From: Bacteroidota bacterium
GTDB lineage: Bacteria; Bacteroidota; Bacteroidia; B-17B0; Aurantibacillaceae
Reading direction: 5' to 3'
NCBI GenBank assembly: GCA_021323535.1
Contig: JAJONO010000046.1
Location: forward strand, 1 to 52,409
Length of the DNA stretch: 52,409 nt
The notes under the pieces were generated by a model, which worked only from the letters and a program-made list of their open reading frames with translations, had not been told where the DNA came from and ran no database searches. The position numbers and the translations under genes were made by a program. Each line of letters begins with the position of its first letter. Position 1 is the first letter of the stretch. This document shows positions 1-9,833 of the stretch, in pieces.

Positions 1-2283
1 TCCTCCGTGTTTTGAATAAAGATCCATTATCGGGAAGACAATATCTTTTCCGGTTTCTGTTTCAAATGCTTTTGCTTTTTCCAGCGCCAACTTCGGATCC
101 CTTTTTGCAATAGCTTCAATGGCTTCTCCGCAAATTGCATACGATGGTTCGCTGAGGGCTTTTTCGTTGAGAGCAATTACGTCGGCGTCTTTTGCAAATT
201 CGTTATTAAGCGCCCAAAGGGCTTTGGCACGAGTCTTTGTTTTTTTATCGTTACTGTATATGCTCAGGAATACAGGTTTAATCTCTACCATCTTATCATC
301 CGGCGCATCGGTAAGTTTTACGATGGCATGATTTCTTACTGAATGATACTTGTCTTTTTCGGCTGCTTCTTTGAACAGCGCTAACACAACAGGATCGCTC
401 ATTTTATCTCCGAGTTTTGTAAGGGCCTCCATTCTATCATCATACAACGGCGCATTCTTATACTGGAAAATATATTCTTCGTTTGTCTTTGGGTAATCGA
501 GGTCGCATAATAACTGGCGCTCGCTGTCGAAGTTGACAAGCTGTGGCTGGCCACTACATTTAATCGTGAAGGTTTGTTTTTGTTCTGTGATCCACACACG
601 AGTACGTTCGGCTTTTCCATTAACATAAATGTCAATATCTACCGGTAATTTATACAATGGGTATTTTTTCAGATCCTGGTTTTGCTCTACAGTTAATTCA
701 ACAGATGAACCGGAAGCGTTGTATTTCTGACCCACTTTAAGTTTTGGTCTGCCTTTGCTCATGAACCATTGGTTAAAGAACCAGTTCATGTCTTCACCTG
801 TAACTTCTTCGAAAGCAAGGCGAAGATGGTGGATCTCCGCTGACTTGAATTTACGAAGCATATGAAGAATTTGTCCGCCTTTGTTATAACTGAAACCATC
901 AAACATGTCTTCTCTCTGCTCGTAGCTAAAGCGGATCATGTTTACTTCTTTGTCCGACATTTTATATCCGTCTCTGCTGGTTGCATGATGATGATCTGCT
1001 GCATCGCGGCCATATTTATATTCTTCCCACATATATTCACCATAAGTGGCAAAGCTTTCGTTGAGTGGAAGATTGCTCCAGCTTTCGCAGGTAACCAAAT
1101 CTCCAAACCACTGGTGAAACAATTCGTGTGCAATGGTTGATTCTCCTTTGCGCCCATCAAGTATTTCACGCGTTGTCTGGTAAGTCACAAAATCGCCATG
1201 CAATGTAGTACTGGTGTTTTCCATAGCGCCGCTTACATAATCCCTAACGGTGATCTGCGCGTATTTTGGCCATGCATAAGGAACGCCAAGTTTACCCGAA
1301 TAGAATTCGATCATTTCTTTTGTGTTGCCGAAAATTGCCTTGGCATGTGGCTCGTATTCTTTTTCTACATAATAACTTACTTCCTTTCCGTTCCATGGCT
1401 CATCCACCACTTTGCTAAACATACCAACACCCATAAATGCCAGGTAAGGCGCATGGGGCTCGTCCATTTTCCAGTGGTCTGTTTTTGTTCCGTCGCCATT
1501 TTTTTTGGTGTCAATAAGCAAACCGTTAGAAAGTGTTGTGAGCTTTTCATCTACAGTCATAAATATTTCCTGAGTAGTTTTTGAATTCGGACTGTCAATA
1601 GTTGGAAACCAAACCGAGTTGGATTGCGTTTCGCCCTGGGTCCAGATCTGCGGCATTTTGTAAGTATTCTCTCCCGTAGGATTTACAAAATACAGGCCTT
1701 TATCGCTACTGATAGCGGAGCTGCCGCCTTGCTTTTTGAGTTCATTTGGTTTTGCAACATAATCAATAACCACTTCGTATTTTTCGTTCCTGGTGAAGAT
1801 TCTTCCAAGATCAACTTTTATAGAATCGTTCTCATAGACATATTTGCTTAGTGAACCCGGAATCAACTTTTCTTCGGTGCCTACATCAATAATTTTATTC
1901 CCCACTTTTTTATTTACAGGCACAACTCCGATTTCAAAAACCTGCACACTTTTAATATCCATTCCCCTGGCGTTGAGATAGAGCATATTACCAGGATAGA
2001 AATGCGGTTTTAGTCTGAGCGTTGCCTTCCCGTTCATACGGCTGTTCTTCCAGTCAAAACTTACATCGAGACGCGTATGAATAATATCGGTGAGCCTTGG
2101 ATTGGAGGCCCTGTAAACTTCTTTCTCCACTTTAGGATTTGCGAGCACGTCAATGGTGTCGAGCGTAATTGCAGGCTCGTGTATAATATCTTTGTTTTCG
2201 GTAACTGTAGTTTTTTGTTTAGACTTACAGGCCGAAAGAGCTAATCCTGTAACTGCAAGTGCAATGAATAATCTTGATGTCAT
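1..2283 (-). CDS. M1 family metallopeptidase (aminopeptidase), lipoprotein, 3' end beyond window
   Basis: A zinc aminopeptidase that trims N-terminal residues from peptides. It is probably anchored in the envelope: the N-terminus has a lipobox-like LSAC with Cys19 as the likely lipidated residue. The ATG at 2281-2283 opens a frame that stays open to the window edge (761 codons), so the C-terminus is missing. The M1 hallmarks are GAMEN at about residues 352-356 and HELFH at 386-390, followed by the third zinc ligand Glu409 in NESFATYGEY. The part after about residue 600 looks helical and repeat-like, as in other long M1 enzymes. It is the last gene read leftward here and lies 109 bp from the feoB stop. 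Family assignment is firm. The substrate is not known. Confidence 0.93.
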   Translation of the reverse strand, partial: MTSRLFIALAVTGLALSACKSKQKTTVTENKDIIHEPAITLDTIDVLANPKVEKEVYRASNPRLTDIIHTRLDVSFDWKNSRMNGKATLRLKPHFYPGNMLYLNARGMDIKSVQVFEIGVVPVNKKVGNKIIDVGTEEKLIPGSLSKYVYENDSIKVDLGRIFTRNEKYEVVIDYVAKPNELKKQGGSSAISSDKGLYFVNPTGENTYKMPQIWTQGETQSNSVWFPTIDSPNSKTTQEIFMTVDEKLTTLSNGLLIDTKKNGDGTKTDHWKMDEPHAPYLAFMGVGMFSKVVDEPWNGKEVSYYVEKEYEPHAKAIFGNTKEMIEFYSGKLGVPYAWPKYAQITVRDYVSGAMENTSTTLHGDFVTYQTTREILDGRKGESTIAHELFHQWFGDLVTCESWSNLPLNESFATYGEYMWEEYKYGRDAADHHHATSRDGYKMSDKEVNMIRFSYEQREDMFDGFSYNKGGQILHMLRKFKSAEIHHLRLAFEEVTGEDMNWFFNQWFMSKGRPKLKVGQKYNASGSSVELTVEQNQDLKKYPLYKLPVDIDIYVNGKAERTRVWITEQKQTFTIKCSGQPQLVNFDSERQLLCDLDYPKTNEEYIFQYKNAPLYDDRMEALTKLGDKMSDPVVLALFKEAAEKDKYHSVRNHAIVKLTDAPDDKMVEIKPVFLSIYSNDKKTKTRAKALWALNNEFAKDADVIALNEKALSEPSYAICGEAIEAIAKRDPKLALEKAKAFETETGKDIVFPIMDLYSKHGG

Positions 2284-2392
2284 CCTTAAAAAATATAGGT
2301 GACAAAAATGACATTAATTTGGTGAAAACCAAAAAATTAAAGGAGTTTTTTTGCCAAAGGGAATTTTTAATGATGAACGCCCGTTTTTGCCT

Positions 2393-4396
2393 TTAAGATA
2401 ACAGCTGATATACCCCGAAAGCTGATACGTAGGCCAGCGTGGTCATAAATACCAATTGCAGCAGCGGCCATTTCCAGCTTTTTGTTTCACGTTTTACAGT
2501 GGCAATTGTGCTCATGCATTGTAAAGCAAACGCATAAAACAACAATAGCGACCAGCATACGGCCATATTGTAAACAGGCTTTCCCGCTTCGTTGGTTTCA
2601 TTCTGCAGCTTTTGCTTGATAGATGTGTTTTCTTCGTTGGCGCCGTAAATGGTAGCCATAGTTCCAACAAAAACTTCGCGAGCCGCAAACGACGTTACTA
2701 AGGAAATGCCTATTTTCCAGTCGAACCCTAAAGGACGAATGGCGGGTTCGATAAAATGGCCGAGTTTACCCACGTAGGATTTTTCCAGCTGTTGTGTTTT
2801 TAGTTCGCGGAGTTGCAATTCGCTTCCTGAAGTTTGCGCGACTTCTATTTTTTGTGATAACTCGTCAAATTCTTTTCCTGGTCCATGCGAGCTCAGGAAC
2901 CAGAGAATGATTGAAATCGCCAGAATGATTTTTCCGGCATCAAGCACAAACACTTTTACTTTGTTAAGTACCATAATAGAAATACTCTTTGCCTGCGGCC
3001 ATCGGTATACCGGAAGTTCCATAACGAAGAAAGATGTTTCCTTTACTTTTACGAGACGTTTCATGAACCATGCCGTTACAAGCGTTACAAAAAACCCAAG
3101 CAGGTACATTCCCATAAGAACGATTCCTTTTACATTAAAAACTCCAAGAAAAGAATTGTCGGGATAAATTAATGCAATAATGAGTGTATAAACCGGTAAT
3201 CTCGCTGAACAGCTGATGAGAGGCAATATGAAAACCGTTATGAGACGTTCCTTATAACTTCCAATTGTTCTTGTGCCCATGATGGAAGGCACCGCGCAGG
3301 CCGTTCCGCTAATAAGAGGAATAACGGATTTTCCGTTGAGTCCGAATTTACGCATGAGTTTGTCCATGATAAAACTCGCCCGGGCCATGTATCCCGAATC
3401 TTCCAGGATGCCAATGAACAAAAACAACAAAGCAATTTGCGGGATGAACATGAGCACCCCGCTGATTCCCGCCAGAACGCCATTAGAAAGAAGATCGGAA
3501 AGTTGTCCATGCGGTAAATGCGAGGAAATAAATTCCTGCAACGCGAGAAATCCTCCTTCGATCCAACTCATAGGGTATTCTGCTATGAAAAAGATAAACT
3601 GGAACACGAGGAACAAAACAAACAGCAAAAACAAATATCCAAATACAGGATGCGTTGTTAGTTTGTCGATACGGGCCGTTGTTTCTTTTTTTGATAATTG
3701 CTCAGGAGTATGAATATGTTTTGCAAGAATATAATTAATGGTGTTGTACCTGTAAAGCTGATCGGCTTTTACAATTTCAGATTTTTCGGCGGAATGAGTT
3801 TTAAGAAACTCTTTGTAAGTAAAATCCTCGTTCTTTTGCTTGTGGCTAATATCGTAGAAAAAACTGTCGCTTGATTTTGCGCGGGTTATGGCCTGCTTCA
3901 GTTCATTAATTCCGTTCTGGTTGCGTGAGTCGGTCGGGACTACTTCCACACCAAGAACATTTCTCAACCCTTCCATATCAATTTTTATAAATTGCTGGTC
4001 GGCTTCATCGATCATGTTAAGTGCCACAACAGTTTTGTATTTAAGATCAATGGCCTGGGTAGCAAGCAAAAGATTTCTCTTAAGATTAGTAGCGTCCACA
4101 ACTACAACAAGCACATCGACATTCTCTTTATTCTGAACCAAAAAATCGCAGGCAATCTTTTCATCAATGGTTTTAGGGAAGAAGCTGTATGTCCCGGGGA
4201 GATCCACAATAGAAATGTCGTAGACAAGATCATTGAATTTAAATTCTGTTCTCCCTTCGTGCTTATCAACTGTAACCCCGGAGTAATTTCCGGTTTTCTG
4301 ATTTAATCCTGTAAGCGCGTTGAACAAGGTGGATTTACCGGCATTGGGGTTTCCGATAAGCGCTACTTTGATGTTGTTATTTTGATTTAAAGACAA
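2393..4396 (-). CDS. feoB: Ferrous iron transporter FeoB
   Basis: Inner-membrane Fe(II) permease with a cytoplasmic G-protein domain. The G1 loop GNPNAGKS is at residues 15-22, G3 DLPG at 65-68 and G4 NMID at 127-130. A long membrane part with two Gate-like repeats follows, for example the GTACAVPSIMGTR and SCSARLPVYTLI stretches. The length of 667 aa is near the family norm without a FeoC-like tail. The start codon is TTG. No ATG exists near the N-terminus, and the frame opens right after the feoA stop codon, separated from it by a single TTT codon in the same frame. FeoA-FeoB fusions are known in Bacteroidota, so this may be a recently split fusion or one joined by readthrough. See findings. 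Confidence 0.96.
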   Translation of the reverse strand: MSLNQNNNIKVALIGNPNAGKSTLFNALTGLNQKTGNYSGVTVDKHEGRTEFKFNDLVYDISIVDLPGTYSFFPKTIDEKIACDFLVQNKENVDVLVVVVDATNLKRNLLLATQAIDLKYKTVVALNMIDEADQQFIKIDMEGLRNVLGVEVVPTDSRNQNGINELKQAITRAKSSDSFFYDISHKQKNEDFTYKEFLKTHSAEKSEIVKADQLYRYNTINYILAKHIHTPEQLSKKETTARIDKLTTHPVFGYLFLLFVLFLVFQFIFFIAEYPMSWIEGGFLALQEFISSHLPHGQLSDLLSNGVLAGISGVLMFIPQIALLFLFIGILEDSGYMARASFIMDKLMRKFGLNGKSVIPLISGTACAVPSIMGTRTIGSYKERLITVFILPLISCSARLPVYTLIIALIYPDNSFLGVFNVKGIVLMGMYLLGFFVTLVTAWFMKRLVKVKETSFFVMELPVYRWPQAKSISIMVLNKVKVFVLDAGKIILAISIILWFLSSHGPGKEFDELSQKIEVAQTSGSELQLRELKTQQLEKSYVGKLGHFIEPAIRPLGFDWKIGISLVTSFAAREVFVGTMATIYGANEENTSIKQKLQNETNEAGKPVYNMAVCWSLLLFYAFALQCMSTIATVKRETKSWKWPLLQLVFMTTLAYVSAFGVYQLLS

Positions 4397-4399
4397 AAA

Positions 4400-4627
4400 C
4401 TAAGCTACAGGCTCCACAATAATGGTACGGGCCTCTTCCTTCCTAAGACTCAATTCATATCCTGCAACATGAATAGCAAGAGGACAACCCAGCGGAGCAA
4501 TTTTTGATAAGGTGATTTTTTCGCCGGGCAGGCAACCCATTTCAATAAGCTTATAACTCAAATCGCTATTGTTGAACGATCTAATAAAAGCTTCTTGTCC
4601 TATTTCCAGGTTCTCGAGGGATATCAT
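4400..4627 (-). CDS. feoA: FeoA-like SH3 domain protein
   Basis: Small cytoplasmic partner of FeoB (75 aa), one SH3-like beta-barrel domain. Visible family features are the N-terminal LxxLxxGQ-like segment, the core EMGCLPGEKI turn, and the closing GYELSLRKEEA stretch that precedes the last strand. The ATG is at 4625-4627. Its TAG stop at 4400-4402 is in the same frame as feoB, only one codon before the presumed feoB TTG start, so the two are surely cotranscribed and probably coupled in translation. I saw no clear Fur-type operator in the 229 bp upstream, though that reading was by eye only. Confidence 0.93.
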   Translation of the reverse strand: MISLENLEIGQEAFIRSFNNSDLSYKLIEMGCLPGEKITLSKIAPLGCPLAIHVAGYELSLRKEEARTIIVEPVA

Positions 4628-4805
4628 AATTCGGATACTAAAATTACGGCGTTTTCGGGTGAATTAGCATACCTTAAACAGGGTATTAGGATTTATTATG
4701 ACTCTTCTTTGGACCTCTCCTTTGTTGTATTAATTTGACCAGCTACTTCAGTTCGTCCTTCAAGACTCCGGGTGGCGACTCAGAGATCCCTCCTTCGTCG
4801 CGATA

Positions 4806-4858
4806 AGTGAGACTAACTGATTTTGTCGTCGTTTCGTTTGCAAAATCAGAGTCTCACT
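4806..4858. repeat. Large imperfect hairpin overlapping the stop codon of the barrel gene
   Basis: The arms 4806-4825 and 4841-4858 pair as AGTGAGACT plus CTGATTTTG against CAAAATCAG plus AGTCTCACT, 18 bp in all with a two-base bulge (4815-4816) and a 15-base loop. The TAG stop of the leftward barrel gene (4857-4859) lies at the end of one arm. No T-tract follows on either strand, so a plain intrinsic terminator is unlikely. A dispersed repeat or an mRNA 3'-end stabiliser fits better. Confidence 0.7.
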
Positions 4859-6617
4859 AAAAAGGCACAAAAGTAAGTCCAATCATACAGTTAAAACGTT
4901 GGCTTGGATAACGTTCCCAGCGATAGTAACGCTGATTGGCGATGTTATTCAAGCGAACAAAAAAGCTGAGCATGGTGCTGTAACGGTATTCTGCTTCCAG
5001 GTTCATATCAAAATAGCCCTTCAGTTGTATTGGTTTCAGGAATGTTGAATCGGCTTCCGTTGTTTGAGTAAGCGCCCATTGTTTTCCCATCAGCACCATG
5101 TCGGCCCGAAGAATAATTTTACTCTTCAGATTATAAATTCCGGATAAACTAAGATCGTAATCGGGTTTATGATAAGCGCGGGTAATATTTTTTGTTTTGT
5201 AGATGTAGTAATTTCCCTTTCCAATGAGGTTCCATTTTTCCTTGAGCTGATATTTTAATTGTCCGCTCACAGTAACGATCGATGTATTATCATACACAAG
5301 GTCAAAGCGGTTGTACACCTGGTTGGCGCCACTATAATCCATTACGAAAAAGCGGAGGCTGTCATACTGGCCATAACTTACTTTTGCATCGTAAGATGTG
5401 TTGCTGCTTAAGTTACCCATTAAACCCGCAAAAACATTGTATTTATTGTTTGTGTTTGTGTAAGACAAAGTTGTATCGGCAAAAGGATTTTCGTTGATAA
5501 TACTCCTGAAACTGTTCTTGATCAATCCGCCGTTAACTCCGGCGTAAGGAACGATCATGTTTTCATACACGTTGTAATTTACGTTCAATACAGGATAAAA
5601 ATAGAAACGTGTTTTGTTTTTGAAATTATCAATGGTTGCTGTTAATCCAACCTCCGCTTTCCACTTCTCACCGCCCGCTTTAAAAGACGGATTTATTCCT
5701 ACAATGATATCATTTAATGTGTCATTGCTTTGTTTATGATTATAGAAATCTGTGAAAAAATTAACGTTCAGTTTTTCCTTGTTCACGAACATTTCGGCTG
5801 AAGCGTTTAACTTAATATTGTTTTCTTCTTCCCTGTGCAGGTTCTGAAGATTGTAATACGAAAGTCTTATGTCGTGATTGATATGCGTGCTATCTGTATA
5901 ATGACTCATCAATTGCACCTTAGGTTCAAAAAGCTGATAGCGTTGTTTTGTGAAATTATGATCACTGATTTGATTAAGTTTTGTATCATAACCATAATAG
6001 TGTACTACATTTCTTTCGTAATTAAAATCCCCTTTAAGAGAATGTTTTTTGTACATTTTCTTTCCGAAAACATTAACGATGTTGTCACTGTAGCCGCCAT
6101 AGCCAACATCTTCCAGCTGCGCGGTACTCGAAAAATGTTTGAGGTGCGCGCCATAATTCATTTCCCTGTTCCTTGTATTAGTGATCCAGAATTCCCCGTA
6201 AGGCATGTTGTAGATGGGGCCATAGCCTAATTTCAATAATGAATGATACAATTTTGGGAGAGGTTCATTTTGCATTTTTGCAGGCTGAATGGTTTGTATC
6301 TGATACTTAGGAAATAATGGCGTGCTGGTAATTCCGTATTTAATATTATCAATGCGCTTTACGCTGTCTTTAATTTCGGGAAGATCAGAGAATTTAATTG
6401 CATCTTTGATAGTTGGTACAAATGTACTGGGCACGCCAAAACTTGCATCTGTTTGCGCGAATGATACCACAACATAACCAAGGATCATGATAATGATCAA
6501 AGCCCACTCCAGTTTTCTTCTCCTGTTATCAGAGAGCCATTCTGTTTGCGCAGTTCCATCGCTCGTAGTGCTTTCGGCGCTTTCAGGATTTGGCAGTCTT
6601 GTTTCTGTGTTATTCAT
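4857..6617 (-). CDS. Putative outer-membrane beta-barrel protein (TonB-receptor-like, no plug seen)
   Basis: A 586-aa protein whose residues from about 110 onward read as alternating amphipathic strands rich in Tyr, Asn and Lys, ending in the short strand NCMIGLTFVPF, as expected for an outer-membrane barrel. I see no plug domain or TonB box that I could defend. The N-terminus is odd: about 34 charged residues precede RRRKLEWALIIIMILGYVV and a signal-peptidase-like SFAQ. The gene begins 5 bp after the stop of the large TPR gene, so the two form an operon. The same pairing of a roughly 1000-aa TPR protein with a TonB-receptor-like barrel is familiar from other Bacteroidota genomes. The exact substrate or role is unknown to me. 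An alternative start at Met43 would leave too short a signal sequence. Confidence 0.75.
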   Translation of the reverse strand: MNNTETRLPNPESAESTTSDGTAQTEWLSDNRRRKLEWALIIIMILGYVVVSFAQTDASFGVPSTFVPTIKDAIKFSDLPEIKDSVKRIDNIKYGITSTPLFPKYQIQTIQPAKMQNEPLPKLYHSLLKLGYGPIYNMPYGEFWITNTRNREMNYGAHLKHFSSTAQLEDVGYGGYSDNIVNVFGKKMYKKHSLKGDFNYERNVVHYYGYDTKLNQISDHNFTKQRYQLFEPKVQLMSHYTDSTHINHDIRLSYYNLQNLHREEENNIKLNASAEMFVNKEKLNVNFFTDFYNHKQSNDTLNDIIVGINPSFKAGGEKWKAEVGLTATIDNFKNKTRFYFYPVLNVNYNVYENMIVPYAGVNGGLIKNSFRSIINENPFADTTLSYTNTNNKYNVFAGLMGNLSSNTSYDAKVSYGQYDSLRFFVMDYSGANQVYNRFDLVYDNTSIVTVSGQLKYQLKEKWNLIGKGNYYIYKTKNITRAYHKPDYDLSLSGIYNLKSKIILRADMVLMGKQWALTQTTEADSTFLKPIQLKGYFDMNLEAEYRYSTMLSFFVRLNNIANQRYYRWERYPSQRFNCMIGLTFVPF

Positions 6618-6622
6618 AGCTC

Positions 6623-9600
6623 TTATTTTGGTTGTTCTGGTGTTGCTGTATTTGTTGGTGCTGTTTTGTTCTGCTCGTATTCTTTATACATTTTATCAAA
6701 GAGGTCCTCGTCCTTCTTCGTCTGATTAAAATCCACTTTCATATCTGTCTTCTGAGTTTCTTTTGCGCCTGCCGCTTCACGTTGTGCTTGCTTTGCTTTC
6801 AGTTCTTCCAGTTTTTTAGTAGCAGCATCCAGATACTCTTGTTTTGGTTTGCTGTCAATGATCGTTTCCAGGATCACTTGTGCATCGGCCTCATCTCCTT
6901 TGGCGACATACGCGTCAGCAAGTAATAACATGCCTTTGTTGTTCCAGTCGTCGTTACTATATTCAAAGCTGATGAGCTTATTAATTGTTTTTTCAACTTC
7001 TTTATACTCCTGCTTTTTAAACTGTATCATCGCGATGTGATAATACGCTTCGGCGCCAGTAAGATTTTTTGACGTTTTTGTCATTGCTTTGAATTCGATC
7101 ATGGCGTCATCCAGTCGGCCCGTTTCATACAATGATTTTGCTTTAATGTATTTTGCTTCGCTTAATTGCTGTTGCGATAATTTTTCGGTAGTTAATACTT
7201 TTGTACATTCTGATAATGCTGTCTCATACTGATTCAGATAAAACGCGCTACGCATGGCGCCGAAACGTCCCGCGCTTTTATTAGAAGGTGTTTCCGCGAT
7301 TTCCTGGAGCTGCTGAAACAGGGGAAGGGCCTCTGTATATTTTTTATCCTTATAATAAATATAGGCCGCTTTTGCATACGCCACTTCACTGTAAAGGCTC
7401 CTCTGTTTTCCTATAACATATAAATATCCCGGAAGCGCTTTTACATAATCGCTTTTGCTATACGCGCATTCTGCCGCGTTGAACTGCGCTTCGGTGATGT
7501 ATTTTCCATTAGGAAATTTGTTGACATACGCTTCCCATTTCGGAAGGGCATCGTCGCAGTTCTTGTCATCGTAAAAAGCTTTGTACGCCACTAAATACAT
7601 CGACTTCTCCACTTCATTTTCAGTTAAAGGATTCCCAACCGATTTCATATACTCTTCGAGCTCGGCAATTTTTCCTTTTTCGGTGTATATTTTCTTAACG
7701 TTTTCTAAAACGAGTTTTGCTGCGTCGCTCTTCGAATCTATCTTCACGAATTTCTGATAATACTCCAATGCTTTGTCATCTTCTTTTCTGGCGTAATAAA
7801 TATTACCAAGCTGAGAATAACAATTGCTGGTGAACGACGAGTTTGGATAGTTTTTCAGTATCTTGTTATAATACACAATCGCATTCTCATCATCCTTAAG
7901 ATTGATAAGGTAAGTTTCCGCTATTTCATTAAGCGCGGCACTTAAGTAATTCGATTTCGGATAACGCGTTTCGATCTTTTTAAGTTCTGTTACCTTGTCG
8001 TTGTGTTTTTTCCCTAATCCATCGCACAATGCTTTTTGATACAAGGAATAATCCACATCCATTTTATTGGCATCAATTGCCTTTTTATAATATTCAGCGG
8101 CCTGTGTATAATCCAGGTTCATGAAATAGCTGTCTGCTGTTCGGATATTGGCATCCACAATCTTTTCTTCTTCGTACACATTTTTAGTGAGAAGGAATTT
8201 TCTGAACTGAATGTTCGCGTTGGCGTAATCGTCATTGTTCTTGTTTTTCTCGTCTCTTTCCTTTCTTTGAAAAAAAGCATAGCCCAACGCGTAATTACTT
8301 AGATCGTATTCTTTCAACTGCAGTGCTCCATCCATGACCTGAAATTTTTTCCAGGCATCAATCGCCGTTGTATAATCTTTTCTGTTGTACGAAATCTCAC
8401 CGAGCCAATACTGGCATAACGCATTCAGCTTTAAGTCTGAATTCTGCGCCATGGATTTTTTGAATTGTTTTTCCGCATTGATGTAATCTCCGTTATTAAA
8501 ATTTTCTACTCCTTTAAAGTAAATGAGTTTTTGATACGTTACTTTCAGAATAGGATCAATGGTTCCCATGTTCTCGATACTCTGAATAGCGAGATCATAA
8601 TTTTTTGTTGTGGAATAAACATTCACCAAAAAGTTATAACATTCTTCTTTTCTAGGCGAATTCGGATATTCCTTCAGGTATTTAGCAAAAGCCTTTACAG
8701 CTTCGTTGTAAGGACTAAAATCCAATTCATAACTTAATTTCGCGAATGAGAAAAGCGCGTCTTCTGTTATTTTTTTATCGAAGTTCTGCTGGTACGCAGA
8801 ATAGTATGAGTTCTTTGCTTTTAATTTCTCCCCTAATTTTAAATAACAATCTCCCATGTGGTACCATGCATTTTGCGATAGAGAATCTCTCTCTTCTGTG
8901 GCTTTCTCGAGATGAACAACCGCTTTGGCGCAGTCGCCCGTTTTATAATAGCAGTAACCAATCGCGTAATTTCCTTCGGGACTTGAGCCCATATCGGTCT
9001 GCTTCAGAAAAGTGAGGGCGTTGTTGTAATCCTTGAGGTTGAAATAACTTTCGCCTATCATGCGGTTTATTTCTCCGGCTTTCTGTACATTGTTGCTATC
9101 GTTAAGAAGCTCGGGCCCTTCCTTCACTACTTTATCAAATTTTCGTTGTACGAAATAAATCTGCGTGATGTAATAAGGAACCACGCTCCCGAATGTTTCG
9201 TTACCAACCAGCTTGTTGAATCCTGTTAACGCGGTTTCGTAATTTTTTTCCTCGTATGCAATGTGAGAGTAGTAATATTGAGCAGGGAAAGCGTACTTAT
9301 TGTCAACGTCTTTTATTTCGTACAGATCAGTTTTCGCTTTGGCGTTGTTATCGTTGATCATATAGCTGTAACCGCGCTTGAAATACATTTCGGCCAGTTG
9401 TTCTTTATCCAACCGATAAGGATCCACTTTCTCCATGAACTCAATCGTTTCAATGTATTTTTTCTTCCTGAAATTTGATTTTCCGAGATAAAAATAACCG
9501 TTGTTCACTTTCGGGCTCCCAGGATAATGCTCAATGAATTCTTTCATCTGCCACTCGCCGTCCTTATTAAAAAGTTCAATGGCGCAGGCCGCCGAGTAAT

Positions 9601-9814
9601 AAACAGCATCGGTTTTAAGTGTTGATGCGGTTGTTTGCGTGGCAAAATCATTGAAATTTTTCTGCGCGCTCACATATTGCTTCTTATCAAACAGCTCCAA
9701 TCCTTGCTTGTACAAAGCGTCTTTGTCAACATATATCGCGGTTTTCTGAGCGTGAAGTATTGAAAAAGAAACTACAAAAAGCAGGCAAACACCTAATTTT
9801 TTAATATTGATCAT
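6623..9814 (-). CDS. Large secreted tetratricopeptide repeat protein
   Basis: A 1063-aa protein with a clear signal peptide (hydrophobic 8-20, cleavage after ILHA at about 22), followed by TPR-type helical repeats through most of its length. Repeat cues include many A..YY..A motifs such as GKSNFRKKKYIETIEFMEKV, YYKKAIDANK and ALEYYQKFVKID. The last 70 residues are charged and low in complexity (KAKQAQREAAGAKETQ, ending in TATPEQPK). It should lie in the periplasm or at the inner face of the outer membrane as a scaffold. It is the first gene of a two-gene operon with the barrel protein 5 bp downstream, which suggests the TPR array supports assembly or function of that barrel. No catalytic domain is seen. 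Confidence 0.88.
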   Translation of the reverse strand: MINIKKLGVCLLFVVSFSILHAQKTAIYVDKDALYKQGLELFDKKQYVSAQKNFNDFATQTTASTLKTDAVYYSAACAIELFNKDGEWQMKEFIEHYPGSPKVNNGYFYLGKSNFRKKKYIETIEFMEKVDPYRLDKEQLAEMYFKRGYSYMINDNNAKAKTDLYEIKDVDNKYAFPAQYYYSHIAYEEKNYETALTGFNKLVGNETFGSVVPYYITQIYFVQRKFDKVVKEGPELLNDSNNVQKAGEINRMIGESYFNLKDYNNALTFLKQTDMGSSPEGNYAIGYCYYKTGDCAKAVVHLEKATEERDSLSQNAWYHMGDCYLKLGEKLKAKNSYYSAYQQNFDKKITEDALFSFAKLSYELDFSPYNEAVKAFAKYLKEYPNSPRKEECYNFLVNVYSTTKNYDLAIQSIENMGTIDPILKVTYQKLIYFKGVENFNNGDYINAEKQFKKSMAQNSDLKLNALCQYWLGEISYNRKDYTTAIDAWKKFQVMDGALQLKEYDLSNYALGYAFFQRKERDEKNKNNDDYANANIQFRKFLLTKNVYEEEKIVDANIRTADSYFMNLDYTQAAEYYKKAIDANKMDVDYSLYQKALCDGLGKKHNDKVTELKKIETRYPKSNYLSAALNEIAETYLINLKDDENAIVYYNKILKNYPNSSFTSNCYSQLGNIYYARKEDDKALEYYQKFVKIDSKSDAAKLVLENVKKIYTEKGKIAELEEYMKSVGNPLTENEVEKSMYLVAYKAFYDDKNCDDALPKWEAYVNKFPNGKYITEAQFNAAECAYSKSDYVKALPGYLYVIGKQRSLYSEVAYAKAAYIYYKDKKYTEALPLFQQLQEIAETPSNKSAGRFGAMRSAFYLNQYETALSECTKVLTTEKLSQQQLSEAKYIKAKSLYETGRLDDAMIEFKAMTKTSKNLTGAEAYYHIAMIQFKKQEYKEVEKTINKLISFEYSNDDWNNKGMLLLADAYVAKGDEADAQVILETIIDSKPKQEYLDAATKKLEELKAKQAQREAAGAKETQKTDMKVDFNQTKKDEDLFDKMYKEYEQNKTAPTNTATPEQPK

Positions 9815-9833
9815 TAAAGTAAAATTGTAGTAA

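Noticed and set aside
862-1851. Several 75-128-codon plus-strand frames in the first 2 kb
   Set aside because: They are antisense to the M1 aminopeptidase frame, which has its full active-site motifs.
3273-3713. 146-codon plus-strand frame inside feoB
   Set aside because: It is antisense to the FeoB membrane domain, with no start context and no recognisable fold.
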